From Youhaiella tibetensis (GTDB taxonomy: Bacteria; Pseudomonadota; Alphaproteobacteria; Rhizobiales; Devosiaceae): a stretch of DNA of 64,000 bases. Position numbers and translations under genes: made by a program. The stretch is taken from the NCBI RefSeq assembly GCF_008000755.1, contig NZ_CP041690.1, positions 2,605,260-2,669,259 of the forward strand, written 5' to 3'. Below the pieces are notes generated by a model that did not search any database, had not been told where the DNA came from, and was given only the letters and a program-made list of their open reading frames with translations. Shown one piece after another: positions 33,506 to 41,844 of the stretch. Positions within the stretch are counted from its first letter, which is position 1; the number at the start of each line of letters is the position of its first letter.

Positions 33506-34327
33506 TTAGTACCGGAAGCCTTCGACCAGCCAGGGGTGGATGGCGGCGCCGCCGGCGAGGATCGCGCCGCTCTCGGGGATCGGGGCGCCGTTGAAGCCCG
33601 TGACGATACCGCCCGCTTCGCGCACGATCAGCACCGAGGCGCCGTAGTCGAGCGGCGACAATCCGTCCTCGAAGAAACCGTCAAGGCGCCCGCAGGCGAC
33701 ATAGGCCAGCGACATGGCGGCCGAGCCCAGGCGCCGCACGCCCGAGGTCGTATCCATCAGCCGGCGCAAGGCATGGTGATAGGTCTCGACCGGCACCGAT
33801 TTGACCTGGCCCGGCACCGGCAGGCCAGCGCCAACCACGGCATTGACCGGATCGCTGTTGCCCGTGGCCCTGATGGCGCGGCCGTTGAGGAAGGCGCCCT
33901 GCCCCTCCTCGGCCGAAAACAGTTCGTCCTGCATGCAGTCGTAGACGACGCCCTTGTCGATCACGCCGCCGGTTTCGCGCGAGATCACGATGCCGAAATG
34001 CGGAATGCCCCAGGCGAAATTGGTGGTGCCGTCGATGGGGTCGATGAGGAAGCGCGGCGCGCCGGCGGCATCCTCGGTATTGCCCACCTGCTCTTCGCCC
34101 CAGATGCCGTGGTCGGGAAACGCCTTCTTGAGCTCGCCCACGATGAACCCTTCGACGGCCACGTCCGCCTCGGTCTGGAAGTCGCGCGGCTTCTTGTGGA
34201 CCATCTCGCCGGCCGCGTAGCGCCGCAGCGAATTGCGGGCGATGCCGCCCGCTGCCATGGCGATACGCGCCATTTCCGCGAGCATGGGTGAAGCATTGGG
34301 TCCGAGGCGGTCGGCAGGCATGGGCAT
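33506..34327 (-). CDS. Inositol monophosphatase-family protein
   Basis: 273-residue Mg2+-dependent phosphatase-fold protein. Metal-site motifs are visible: WGEEQ, DPIDGTTNFAWGIPHFG and a late LDYGASVLIVREAGG (in place of the usual WDxAAG). Members hydrolyse inositol phosphates, histidinol phosphate, PAP or fructose-1,6-bisphosphate. The frame extends upstream into the PAP2 gene, so ATG 34327 (MPMPADRLG) is taken as the start. It is the last gene of a minus-strand run and faces the GDPD gene; a pathway glycerophosphoinositol to inositol phosphate to inositol would link them, but that is inference. Confidence 0.85.
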   Translation of the reverse strand: MPMPADRLGPNASPMLAEMARIAMAAGGIARNSLRRYAAGEMVHKKPRDFQTEADVAVEGFIVGELKKAFPDHGIWGEEQVGNTEDAAGAPRFLIDPIDGTTNFAWGIPHFGIVISRETGGVIDKGVVYDCMQDELFSAEEGQGAFLNGRAIRATGNSDPVNAVVGAGLPVPGQVKSVPVETYHHALRRLMDTTSGVRRLGSAAMSLAYVACGRLDGFFEDGLSPLDYGASVLIVREAGGIVTGFNGAPIPESGAILAGGAAIHPWLVEGFRY

Positions 34328-34427
34328 AATCCAGGTTTTTGAGGGCCGAAAAGGATCAGAACGAGATGACAACCGCATGTCGCGGCCGGAATCGACGGTA
34401 CGTCTTGTGCCCTGAATCGCAAGCCTT

Positions 34428-35120
34428 TTAGGGCGTTTGCGCGTATTTCCCGCGCCGGCGCAGCCAGCTTGCCACAACCAGGCAGAATGCCGCCCAGGCC
34501 GAGCCCATCGCCCAGCCCGCCAGAACGTCCGTGGGGTAATGAACGCCAAGGTAGATGCGGCTGATGCCCACCAGTACCGTGAGCACCACCGCCACCCCGA
34601 TGAAGTAGCCCTTGAGCCGCCTTCCGGCCACCGCTTCGGCCAGCAGCGCGCCCAGCGTGAGGTAGGTCACCGCCGAAAGCATCGAGTGCCCCGAGGGAAA
34701 ACTGGGGGTGAAGACCCGGGCGACCTCGGTCAGTTGCGGGCGCGGACGGTCATAGCTCATCTTGAGCACGGTCGAGATCGCCGTGCCGCCGAGTACGCAG
34801 ACCATCACGAAGAGCGCCGTGCCCCGCCGGCGATCGAGCAGCAGGTAGAGCACCACGCCCGCCACCAGCAGGCCCAGCACCGCAAAGCTGCCCAGCGAGG
34901 TCACGTCGCGCGCCATCTCCTCGACCCAGGCCGGGCCGATGGGATCGGCGGGGTTGCCCGGCACGCGAAAGGCCAGCAGCACCGCGTTGTCGAACGCCTT
35001 GGTCGCGCCTTCGGCGACTTCGTCGGCGAGCTGCAGGAAGAGCACGACGAGCACCGCCACCCCGGCAAGGCCCGCCAGCATCCAACGTTCGGCCGCATCC
35101 AGGCTGCGCCACCAGGACAT
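34428..35120 (-). CDS. PAP2-family membrane phosphatase
   Basis: 230-residue integral membrane protein with six predicted helices and all three PAP2 motifs: KMSYDRPRP, PSGHSM (acid/base His) and SRIYLGVHYPTDVLAGW (nucleophile His). These enzymes dephosphorylate phosphatidate, undecaprenyl pyrophosphate or other lipid phosphates at the periplasmic face. GTG 35129 overlaps the aldehyde dehydrogenase stop, while ATG 35120 has GGTGAG before it and is used here. It lies between the aldehyde dehydrogenase and the inositol-phosphatase gene. Confidence 0.88.
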   Translation of the reverse strand: MSWWRSLDAAERWMLAGLAGVAVLVVLFLQLADEVAEGATKAFDNAVLLAFRVPGNPADPIGPAWVEEMARDVTSLGSFAVLGLLVAGVVLYLLLDRRRGTALFVMVCVLGGTAISTVLKMSYDRPRPQLTEVARVFTPSFPSGHSMLSAVTYLTLGALLAEAVAGRRLKGYFIGVAVVLTVLVGISRIYLGVHYPTDVLAGWAMGSAWAAFCLVVASWLRRRGKYAQTP

Positions 35121-35125
35121 GGCGC

Positions 35126-36601
35126 TCACCAGGTGGTCGCGATGTACTTGATCTCGCAGAATTCCATGATGCCGTGGTGTCCGCCCTCGCGCCCGAGCCC
35201 GCTTTGCTTGACCCCGCCGAACGGTGCCGCCGGATCGGAAACGAGCCCCCGATTGAGCCCGACCATGCCGGCCTCGATCCGTTCGGAGACCTGCAAGCCC
35301 TTCTTCAAGTCTTCGGTGTAAACATATGCAATGAGTCCATATTCGGTGCGGTTGGCCATGGCCACGGCCTCGTCCACCGTCTCGAACACCGCGATGGGCG
35401 CCACCGGCCCGAAGATCTCGTCGTTGAGTAGCCGCGCCGTCTCGCGCACGCCCGAAATGACGGTGGGCGCATAGTAGAAGCCGGACGACAGGTCTGCCTC
35501 CCCGCCCGTCAGGATCTGGGCGCCCTCGGCCGCCGCTTCCTTGACCCAGCCATCGAGCCGCTCGACGGCCGCCTTGTTGATCATCGGTCCCACCTGGGAG
35601 CGATCGTCATAGCCCGGCCCCATGGCCAGCGCCCGCATGCGGCTGGCGAGGCCCTTGGCGAAATCGTCGGCAATGCCCTTCTGGACGAGGAAGCGGTTGG
35701 CCGCGGTGCACGCCTCCCCGCCATTGCGCATCTTGGCGACCATGGCGCCATCCAGCGCCTTTTCGAGATCGGCATCGTCGAACACCACGAACGGGGCGTT
35801 GCCGCCCAGTTCCATCGAGCAGGACACCACGCAGTCCGCCGCCTCCTTGAGCAGCGTGCGCCCCACCTGGGTCGAGCCGGTGAACGAGAGTTTTCGCACC
35901 CGCGGGTCATGCAGCATGGCGCTGACCACAGGGCCGGACCGCGAGGTGGTGAGAACGTTGACGACGCCAGGCGGCACCCCCGCCTCTTCCATGAGCGCGG
36001 CCATGGCATAGGCGGTGAGCGGCGTTTCGGAGGCCGGCTTGAGGATGCAGGCGCAGCCCGCGGCAAGCGCCGGGGCGAGCTTGCGCGTCGCCATCGCCGC
36101 CGGAAAGTTCCAGGGCGTCACCAGCACGGAGACGCCGATGGGCTGATGCTCGACCAGAATGCGATAGGCCCCGCCCGGCGCCACGCTCATCTCGCCCACC
36201 AGCCGCACCGCCTCCTCGGAGAACCAGCGGAAGAACTCGGCCGCATAGGCGACTTCGCCGCGCGCGTCGGGCATGGCCTTGCCGTTCTCGAGGCTGATGA
36301 GGCGCGCGAAAAGTTCGGCCCGCTCGGTCATGAGGGTGAAGCAACGGCGCAGGATTTCCCCGCGCTGGCGCGGCGGCACCGCCGCCCACTTCGCGCCCGC
36401 CTCGTGAGCCGCCGCGACAGCGGCCAGACCGTCATCGACCGTGGCATCGGCCACGGTGGTGATGACCTTGCCCGTGGAGGGATCGAGAACGTCGATCCGC
36501 TTCCCCCCGGCTCCCGGCCGCCAGTCCCCGCCGATCAGAAGGTCCGTCTTGACGGCCGCAGCCAACCCGTTGTCGGGAAACGCCTTTGGAAGGTCGAGCA
36601 T
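35126..36601 (-). CDS. gabD: Succinate-semialdehyde dehydrogenase-like aldehyde dehydrogenase
   Basis: 491-residue NAD(P)-dependent aldehyde dehydrogenase closest to the GabD group. Catalytic Cys298 (GGEACTAANRF) and general base Glu264 (MELGGNAPF) are intact, with the cofactor-site FTGSTQVG and the C-terminal PFGGVKQSGLGREGG. GabD-type enzymes oxidise succinate, glutarate or sulfolactaldehyde semialdehydes, so the name is by similarity. ATG 36601 lies 4 bp from the stop of the iron-containing alcohol dehydrogenase, which probably supplies its aldehyde substrate. Confidence 0.88.
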   Translation of the reverse strand: MLDLPKAFPDNGLAAAVKTDLLIGGDWRPGAGGKRIDVLDPSTGKVITTVADATVDDGLAAVAAAHEAGAKWAAVPPRQRGEILRRCFTLMTERAELFARLISLENGKAMPDARGEVAYAAEFFRWFSEEAVRLVGEMSVAPGGAYRILVEHQPIGVSVLVTPWNFPAAMATRKLAPALAAGCACILKPASETPLTAYAMAALMEEAGVPPGVVNVLTTSRSGPVVSAMLHDPRVRKLSFTGSTQVGRTLLKEAADCVVSCSMELGGNAPFVVFDDADLEKALDGAMVAKMRNGGEACTAANRFLVQKGIADDFAKGLASRMRALAMGPGYDDRSQVGPMINKAAVERLDGWVKEAAAEGAQILTGGEADLSSGFYYAPTVISGVRETARLLNDEIFGPVAPIAVFETVDEAVAMANRTEYGLIAYVYTEDLKKGLQVSERIEAGMVGLNRGLVSDPAAPFGGVKQSGLGREGGHHGIMEFCEIKYIATTW

Positions 36602-36604
36602 CTC

Positions 36605-37849
36605 TTACGCCTCTTGTGCAACCTGGCGCCGCAGCGCCAGCCGGTCGCCCGAAAAGGCGGCCGAAACGATAGTCTGCATCGCGGCCAGGTCGAGCGGCCG
36701 CGGGTTGTTCTTGACGAGCCTGGCTGCACCCAGGGACTGCTCGGCGGTCCAGTCGACCTTGTCCTCATGCAGGCCCAGGATGCGCAGGTTCTTGGGGATT
36801 CCGATGGAGCCGAAGAGGCGCGCCACCGCATCGATTGCCGCATAGGCGCGCTCGCGATCGCCACCCTCGGTGGGCGGCAGCCCCATGGCGTCGCCCACCC
36901 GCGCCATCTCGTGGACGGCCGCGGGCAGGTTGAACTCCATCGCATAGGGCAGAACGCAGGCCACCCCGGCGCCGTGTGCGGTGTGGGTCGCGGCCCCGAC
37001 CGGATACTGGATGGCATGGGCGGCAGACGTCCCCGCCGTGCCGAAAGCCATGCCCGCGACCAGCGCCCCGAACATGACGCCATCACGGGCATCGTGGTCG
37101 CTACCGTCCTTGACCGCCCGCTCGAGGCTCTGGCCGAGATGGGCGATGGCCAGGAGCGCATAGCTGTCGCTCATGGCGTTCTTGCCCAGAAACACGTGTT
37201 CCTGGCTCAGCCCCGGCGCGGGATCGCGCCGCGCCGCCGTATAGGCCTCGATGGCGTGGACCAGCGCGTCGGCGCCCGCGACCGCCGTCAGGCCCGGCGG
37301 GGCGGAATAGGTCAACTCGGGATCGCAGATTGCAGCGTGGGGAATGAGATAGGGGCTGGCGATGCCTACCTTGAGCGTGCGCTCGCTGTCGGCCACCACC
37401 GCCACCGGCGTCGCCTCCGAGCCCGTTCCTGCGGTCGTGGGAATGGCGATGACGGGCAGCGCGGGCCCGGGCACCTTGAACTCGCCGAAATAGTCGCGGA
37501 TGGAGCCGCCATGGGTAAGCATGAGCGCGGTGACCTTGGCCATGTCGAGGCACGAGCCGCCCCCGAGCCCGATCACCATGTCCGGCCCGAAAGGCTTGCC
37601 CAGGGCAACGCTGCGCTCGATCGAGGCCAGCGGCACCTCGGGCATGGTGCGATCGAAGACGATGGCGTCCACACCCGCCACAGCAAGGGCATCGACGAGT
37701 TCCGCAAGCTCCCGGCTGCCGCCGAGACGTTCGTCCGTGCAGATGAAGGCGCGATTGCCCAGCTCGCGCGCATAGCCGGCGGCGGTGGCCCGCTGCCCTC
37801 GCCCGAAGACCACGTGGCGCGGCGTCCTGGCCGCGGCGAACAGATTCAT
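36605..37849 (-). CDS. Iron-containing alcohol dehydrogenase
   Basis: 414-residue family III alcohol dehydrogenase. The nucleotide loop GLGGGSCLDMAKV (near 95-107) and the metal-binding histidines in AHAIQYPVGAATHTAHGAG (near 270-285), with Asp and His just before, are typical; IPTTAGTGSEATP is the family signature. It would oxidise a primary or secondary alcohol, or work in reverse. ATG 37849 overlaps the Ldh-family stop (ATGA) and is preceded by GAGGGCAAGAG. Middle gene of three dehydrogenases in a row. Confidence 0.9.
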   Translation of the reverse strand: MNLFAAARTPRHVVFGRGQRATAAGYARELGNRAFICTDERLGGSRELAELVDALAVAGVDAIVFDRTMPEVPLASIERSVALGKPFGPDMVIGLGGGSCLDMAKVTALMLTHGGSIRDYFGEFKVPGPALPVIAIPTTAGTGSEATPVAVVADSERTLKVGIASPYLIPHAAICDPELTYSAPPGLTAVAGADALVHAIEAYTAARRDPAPGLSQEHVFLGKNAMSDSYALLAIAHLGQSLERAVKDGSDHDARDGVMFGALVAGMAFGTAGTSAAHAIQYPVGAATHTAHGAGVACVLPYAMEFNLPAAVHEMARVGDAMGLPPTEGGDRERAYAAIDAVARLFGSIGIPKNLRILGLHEDKVDWTAEQSLGAARLVKNNPRPLDLAAMQTIVSAAFSGDRLALRRQVAQEA

Positions 37850-38856
37850 CTCTTGCCCTCCTCGCTCAAGCGCAACACCTTGTCCCACACCGCCTCGGCC
37901 AGAGGCAGGCCCGCCTCGAGCCGTTCCTCGCGCAGAGCCCGTGCCCGCTCGTTGGGAATGAGCACACGGTCGAACCCGGCCTCGGGCGGCGTATCGCGGA
38001 CAAGATCGAGATAGCGCGACAGCGCCTCGCCCTGCCCGCTATTGCCTTCGATGACGATGAAGAGGTCGCCCTTGTTGCAATAGGCGGTGTCATCGAGCGT
38101 CCCCCTCACGTCGCGCCCCAAGGCCGCCCCCGCCAGCGAGGATACCATCAATTCGAAAGCCAGACCCAGCGCATAGCCCTTTGCCCCGCCGAATGGCGCG
38201 ATGGCGCCGGCCTTGGCCTTCTCGGGATCGGTCGTGGCTTCGCCGTGGGCATCGAGCGCCCAGCCAGGCGGAATCGGCTGCCCGCGATGGGCGCGGTCAT
38301 GGATCTCGCCCATCGAGACGAGGCTGGTCGCCAGGTCGATGACGAAGGGGTCGTTCGCGGTCGGAACGCCGATGGCGATGGGGTTGGTGCCCAGCAGCGC
38401 CGTGCGCCCGCCGAACGGATGGACGAGCGCCTCGCTGGTCGTGAGCGCGATGGCCACCTGGCCGCGCCCGGCGACCGCCTCGGCGTAGTAGGACAACATG
38501 CCGATGTGATTGCTGGCCGAAATGGCGGCAACGCTCACCCCCAGCCGCTGCGCCCGCTCGCAGATCGCCGCGAGGGCCGCGTCTGCCACGACAGGGCCAA
38601 GCCCGTTCTGCCCGTCGACGTGGAGGAAGCCTTCACCGCGCCATTCGTGACGGCCGGTGGCCCTGGGGTCGATGACGCCGTTGCCGATGCGGACGATCAG
38701 CCGCTCTAGTCGCAGCAGGCCGTGCGAGGGAATGCCCCGCAACTCCGCTTCGATGAGCAGGTCCGCCTGAAGCGCCGCGTTGGCGGGCGTCGCACCCGCG
38801 CACAGCAGCGCCGCCTCTGCCCTGCTCCTCGCTTCGTGCACCGCGACCAACGCCAT
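37846..38856 (-). CDS. Ldh-family (malate/sulfolactate/ureidoglycolate-type) NAD(P) oxidoreductase
   Basis: 336-residue enzyme of the Ldh2 group, unrelated to classical lactate dehydrogenases. SHGLLRLERLI holds the catalytic His; NHIGMLSYYAEAVAGRG and GGRTALLGTNPIAIGVPT are family blocks. Members reduce or oxidise 2-keto/2-hydroxy acids such as malate, sulfolactate, ureidoglycolate or a cyclic imine. GGAGGTAG precedes ATG 38856. It is the first gene of a co-directional set (Ldh-family, iron-ADH, ALDH, PAP2, IMPase). The substrate is unknown. Confidence 0.88.
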   Translation of the reverse strand: MALVAVHEARSRAEAALLCAGATPANAALQADLLIEAELRGIPSHGLLRLERLIVRIGNGVIDPRATGRHEWRGEGFLHVDGQNGLGPVVADAALAAICERAQRLGVSVAAISASNHIGMLSYYAEAVAGRGQVAIALTTSEALVHPFGGRTALLGTNPIAIGVPTANDPFVIDLATSLVSMGEIHDRAHRGQPIPPGWALDAHGEATTDPEKAKAGAIAPFGGAKGYALGLAFELMVSSLAGAALGRDVRGTLDDTAYCNKGDLFIVIEGNSGQGEALSRYLDLVRDTPPEAGFDRVLIPNERARALREERLEAGLPLAEAVWDKVLRLSEEGKR

Positions 38857-38928
38857 ATGACTACCTCCAGCCCTGACGCGAGCGAACGCGCATAGAGCCG
38901 TTGAGTCAACTGGCGCTTTGGGTTGGGG

Positions 38929-39474
38929 CTAGAAGTCCCCGCCGGTGTCGAAGTCGCCGCCGCCGAACATGTCGTCGTCGTCCTGGCCACCGGCGTCCTG
39001 ATCCTGATCGGATCCCGAATCCTGGCCAGAATCGCTTTCACCGGCATGTGCCGAACCCGCCGAGAACAGCCCGCCGATCATGTTTCCGAGCATGACGCCG
39101 CCGGCGACGCCCAAAGCGGTCTGGAGCGCACCGGCCATGAATCCGCCGCCACCGGCGCCGCCCCAGCCCTGCTGCTGGGGACGCTGGCGGTCATAGGCCG
39201 GCTCGTCGCCGCGATCCCAGGGGCTGCGGCGCTGCGGCTGCTGCTGGCTCGGCAAACGCGCCTCGAGTTCGGCTATGCGCCGCTCGGCCTGCGTGAGCGC
39301 CTGCTCCTGAACCACGATCGTCTGGGCCATGTAATAGGTCGAATGGGGCGCGCGGGCGATCTCCTCGGCGATGAGCGCCTCGGCTTCCGGGTCGCGGTGC
39401 GCCCCGTCGCGCTCGACGCGCGCCAGCCGGTCGAAAAGGCCCTCGATAGCGTTTCGGTCTTCCCTGCTCAGCAT
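38929..39474 (-). CDS. DUF2076-family protein
   Basis: 181 residues in three parts: an N-terminal helical region (LSREDRNAIEGLFDRLARVE and a coiled coil EQALTQAERRIAELEARL), a Gln/Pro/Gly linker with a Gly/Ala hydrophobic segment (GALQTALGVAGGVMLGNMIGGLF), and an Asp/Gly-rich acidic tail (DDDDMFGGGDFDTGGDF). This matches DUF2076, whose role is unknown; a periplasmic ligand-binding or membrane-associated function has been suggested by others. ATG 39474 follows AAGGAGG. Monocistronic. Confidence 0.85.
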   Translation of the reverse strand: MLSREDRNAIEGLFDRLARVERDGAHRDPEAEALIAEEIARAPHSTYYMAQTIVVQEQALTQAERRIAELEARLPSQQQPQRRSPWDRGDEPAYDRQRPQQQGWGGAGGGGFMAGALQTALGVAGGVMLGNMIGGLFSAGSAHAGESDSGQDSGSDQDQDAGGQDDDDMFGGGDFDTGGDF

Positions 39475-39656
39475 TGGGTTCCTCCTTGAGAACTGACCCA
39501 CACATGGGAACGGCACAAAGCGCGGGCAATAGTGGCTGCGCCGATTGTTCGCGGTGTTAGGGGGCGACAGCGGCCACAAAATCGGACAAATTTGCCGCTT
39601 AGGGGAAACCCTTGCCTTTGCGCCACGGCGCGGGCGCGACCAACGGGGGCAAATGA

Positions 39657-40298
39657 GTGAAGAGGACTTTGGCCCTTCTGGCGCTGGTTCCGATTTTGAC
39701 TGCCACGGGCGGTGCGGCGCAGGCCCAGCCGGTCGCGACGGGGCAGAGCTGCGCGCGCATCGACGACGAGGCCAAGCGCCTGTTGTGCTACGATCTGGTG
39801 TTCCGCACCGGCGTGCCCGGCGTCGATCCTTCCGCGCCGCCGCCTCAGAAGGCGGCGACCCTGGACGATACGCTCGTGGAAGGCTGGCCGCTCACCACCG
39901 CCCCCTCGCCCACCGGCAAGGGCACTTTCATGACCTTGACCAACATCTCACCCGAGCCGATGACGGACAGCGACCAGTCCGCCAAGCTGACCATCAGTTG
40001 CGCCGGCACCAATTCGAGCCTGAGCTTCTGGTTCCCCGGCCGCTACATGAGCAGCGACAACCGCGTGCTCGAAGCGAGCTACGACGGCGGCAAGACGGAA
40101 AAGTACGATGTGGGCGGCTATGACAGCCAGATGAGCCTGAGCGGCCCGAAATCCATTCCGGTGATCAAGCAGCTGATGGCGGCGAACAAGGTCAAGGTGT
40201 CGGCAACGCCGAGCTCCGGCCCGAAATTCTCCGCCGAGTTCGACCTGGCCGGGCTCACCAAGGCGGTCACGCCGATCCGCGAGGCCTGCGGCTGGTAG
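39657..40298 (+). CDS. VasI/TagO-like periplasmic protein (T6SS-associated family), orphan
   Basis: 213 residues with a signal peptide (MKRTLALLALVPILTATGGAAQA). After it, CARIDDEAKRLLCYD, LTISCAGTNSSLSFWF, and the C-terminal FDLAGLTKAVTPIREACGW match the general pattern of VasI/TagO proteins that accompany type VI secretion loci; the four cysteines fall where the family has them. No T6SS gene is present here, so this is an orphan relative. The start is GTG 39657 with CGGGGG upstream; an ATG at 39653 is out of frame. It converges on the glycosyltransferase gene with a 2-bp gap. Confidence 0.65.
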   Translation: MKRTLALLALVPILTATGGAAQAQPVATGQSCARIDDEAKRLLCYDLVFRTGVPGVDPSAPPPQKAATLDDTLVEGWPLTTAPSPTGKGTFMTLTNISPEPMTDSDQSAKLTISCAGTNSSLSFWFPGRYMSSDNRVLEASYDGGKTEKYDVGGYDSQMSLSGPKSIPVIKQLMAANKVKVSATPSSGPKFSAEFDLAGLTKAVTPIREACGW

Positions 40299-40300
40299 GA

Positions 40301-41041
40301 TCAGTGCGGACGGATGTCCGTGTAATCCTTGGTCTTGGGACGCCCGACGAAGGTGACCCAGAAGAAATTGAGCACATAGGTGGCCCCGGTGCGGAAGACG
40401 CCTTCCTTCTCCAGGCGCCGGCCCGAGGTGAGCATGGGCAGCCCGAAAGTCCATTTGACCGGCCCGACCTTGCTCATGCGCACGGCCACGTCCGTATCCT
40501 CGCCATAGAACGAGATGGTGGTGTCGTACCCGCCCGCCTTGATCCACGCATCGCGCTTGAGCACGAAATTGCCGCCCTGGATCATCGCGCCGACGCGGAA
40601 GAGCTTGGCGACAAGGTAGACGAAGTAGGAGACGTAGTAGAAGAGCCGCACCAGGAACCGGTTCCAGGTCGAGAGGTCGTAGTAGATATAGGGGCCGCTC
40701 AGAGCGACGAGCTTGGGGTTCTTCGCGAACTCGTCGAGAACCGTGGTGACCCAGCCCTCGGGAACCATGGTGTCGGAATCGATGTTGGCGACGAGTTCGG
40801 CCGTGGTGGCCTCAAAGCCTGCCGCCCGTGCATGGACCAGGCCCTTCTTGGTCTCATCGACCACGACGACACCTTCATAGCTCTGCGCGATTTCCCTGGT
40901 GCGGTCGGTCGAGGCGTTGTTCACGACCACGATCTCCACATCGGCACCCGAGCGCGCGACTTCCTTGAGCACGGATTCGACGCACTGGCCGATTAGAGCC
41001 TGCTCGTTATAGGCCGGGATCACAAAAGCCAGTTTCGCCAA
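40301..41041 (-). CDS. Family 2 glycosyltransferase
   Basis: 246-residue GT-A-fold glycosyltransferase: KLAFVIPAYNEQALIGQCVESVL opens the nucleotide-binding domain, VVVNNASTDRT, KGLVHARAAGFEATTAELVANIDSDTM contains the DxD motif, and GGNFVLKRDAWIKAGGYDTTISFYGEDTDVAVRM holds the usual acceptor-site ED. A hydrophobic stretch (FLVRLFYYVSYFVYLVAKLF) suggests membrane association. The start is TTG 41041 because GGAGGT lies five bases upstream; the frame continues to a GTG at 41092 with no such site. The product (cell-surface glycan or glycolipid) is unknown. Confidence 0.82.
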   Translation of the reverse strand: MAKLAFVIPAYNEQALIGQCVESVLKEVARSGADVEIVVVNNASTDRTREIAQSYEGVVVVDETKKGLVHARAAGFEATTAELVANIDSDTMVPEGWVTTVLDEFAKNPKLVALSGPYIYYDLSTWNRFLVRLFYYVSYFVYLVAKLFRVGAMIQGGNFVLKRDAWIKAGGYDTTISFYGEDTDVAVRMSKVGPVKWTFGLPMLTSGRRLEKEGVFRTGATYVLNFFWVTFVGRPKTKDYTDIRPH

Positions 41042-41201
41042 GACTACCTCCAGCCGCGTCAAAAAGCCGTGCGGCGCCGCTTCCAATGGCACAGGCGGGC
41101 ACGAAGACGCAAATATGTCGTTCGACGGCGTTCATTTCTCTTTCATATTTATGGTGAAAACGCCCGTTGCGGGCGCATAATCGCCCGACAAGGAGTGTGC
41201 C

Positions 41202-41843
41202 ATGGCCGACGAGAGCAAGCTAACCCGCACCAAGCAGCTTTGGGCCCAGACGGGGAAATTCCTCACCGGCCACACCACCCGCCCCGAAACCGACCGCCTT
41301 CCGCCGGGCCAGCACCTGGTCAACAATTGGCCGATCCTGGATCTCGGCCAGACGCCAAACGTGCCCAGGGAACGCTGGCGGCTCGATGTCGGCGGGTCGG
41401 TCGAGAATACGGTTTCCTGGGACTGGAGCACGTTTGCCGCCCAGCCGCAGGTGCAAAAGACCACCGATATCCACTGCGTCACCTCCTGGTCGCGCTACGA
41501 CAATGCCTGGGAAGGCATCTCGACCCATCACCTGCTCGATGTCGTGATGCCCAGGGAAGACGCCGCCTTCGTGCTCTTCACCAGCAATGACGGCTACACC
41601 ACCAACATGGCGATCGAGGATTTCGCCAGCCCGGACGCCATGCTTGTCCACTCCTGGCAGGGCGAGCCGCTGCCGCTCGAACATGGCGGCCCGGTGCGCG
41701 TCGTGGTGCCCCATCTCTACTTCTGGAAGAGCGCCAAGTGGATCCGCAAGATCGAGTTCGTGCCGCGCGACCAGCTTGGCTTCTGGGAGGTGCGCGGCTA
41801 CCACAACCACGCCGATCCCTGGCTCGAGGAGCGCTATTCCTGA
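41202..41843 (+). CDS. Sulfite oxidase-like molybdopterin oxidoreductase
   Basis: 213-residue protein with the sulfite-oxidase (Moco-binding) domain only. The Mo-ligating Cys is Cys92 in DIHCVTSWSRYDNAWEG; HYxY-type substrate and Moco contacts follow (FTSNDGYTTNMAIEDF, VVVPHLYFWKSAKWIRKIEFV). It lacks the dimerisation domain of eukaryotic sulfite oxidase and a Tat signal, so the reaction and compartment are uncertain; relatives are annotated as YedY/MsrP-like. AAGGAGTG precedes ATG 41202. No molybdopterin or haem partner is adjacent. Confidence 0.88.
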   Translation: MADESKLTRTKQLWAQTGKFLTGHTTRPETDRLPPGQHLVNNWPILDLGQTPNVPRERWRLDVGGSVENTVSWDWSTFAAQPQVQKTTDIHCVTSWSRYDNAWEGISTHHLLDVVMPREDAAFVLFTSNDGYTTNMAIEDFASPDAMLVHSWQGEPLPLEHGGPVRVVVPHLYFWKSAKWIRKIEFVPRDQLGFWEVRGYHNHADPWLEERYS

Positions 41844-41844
41844 T

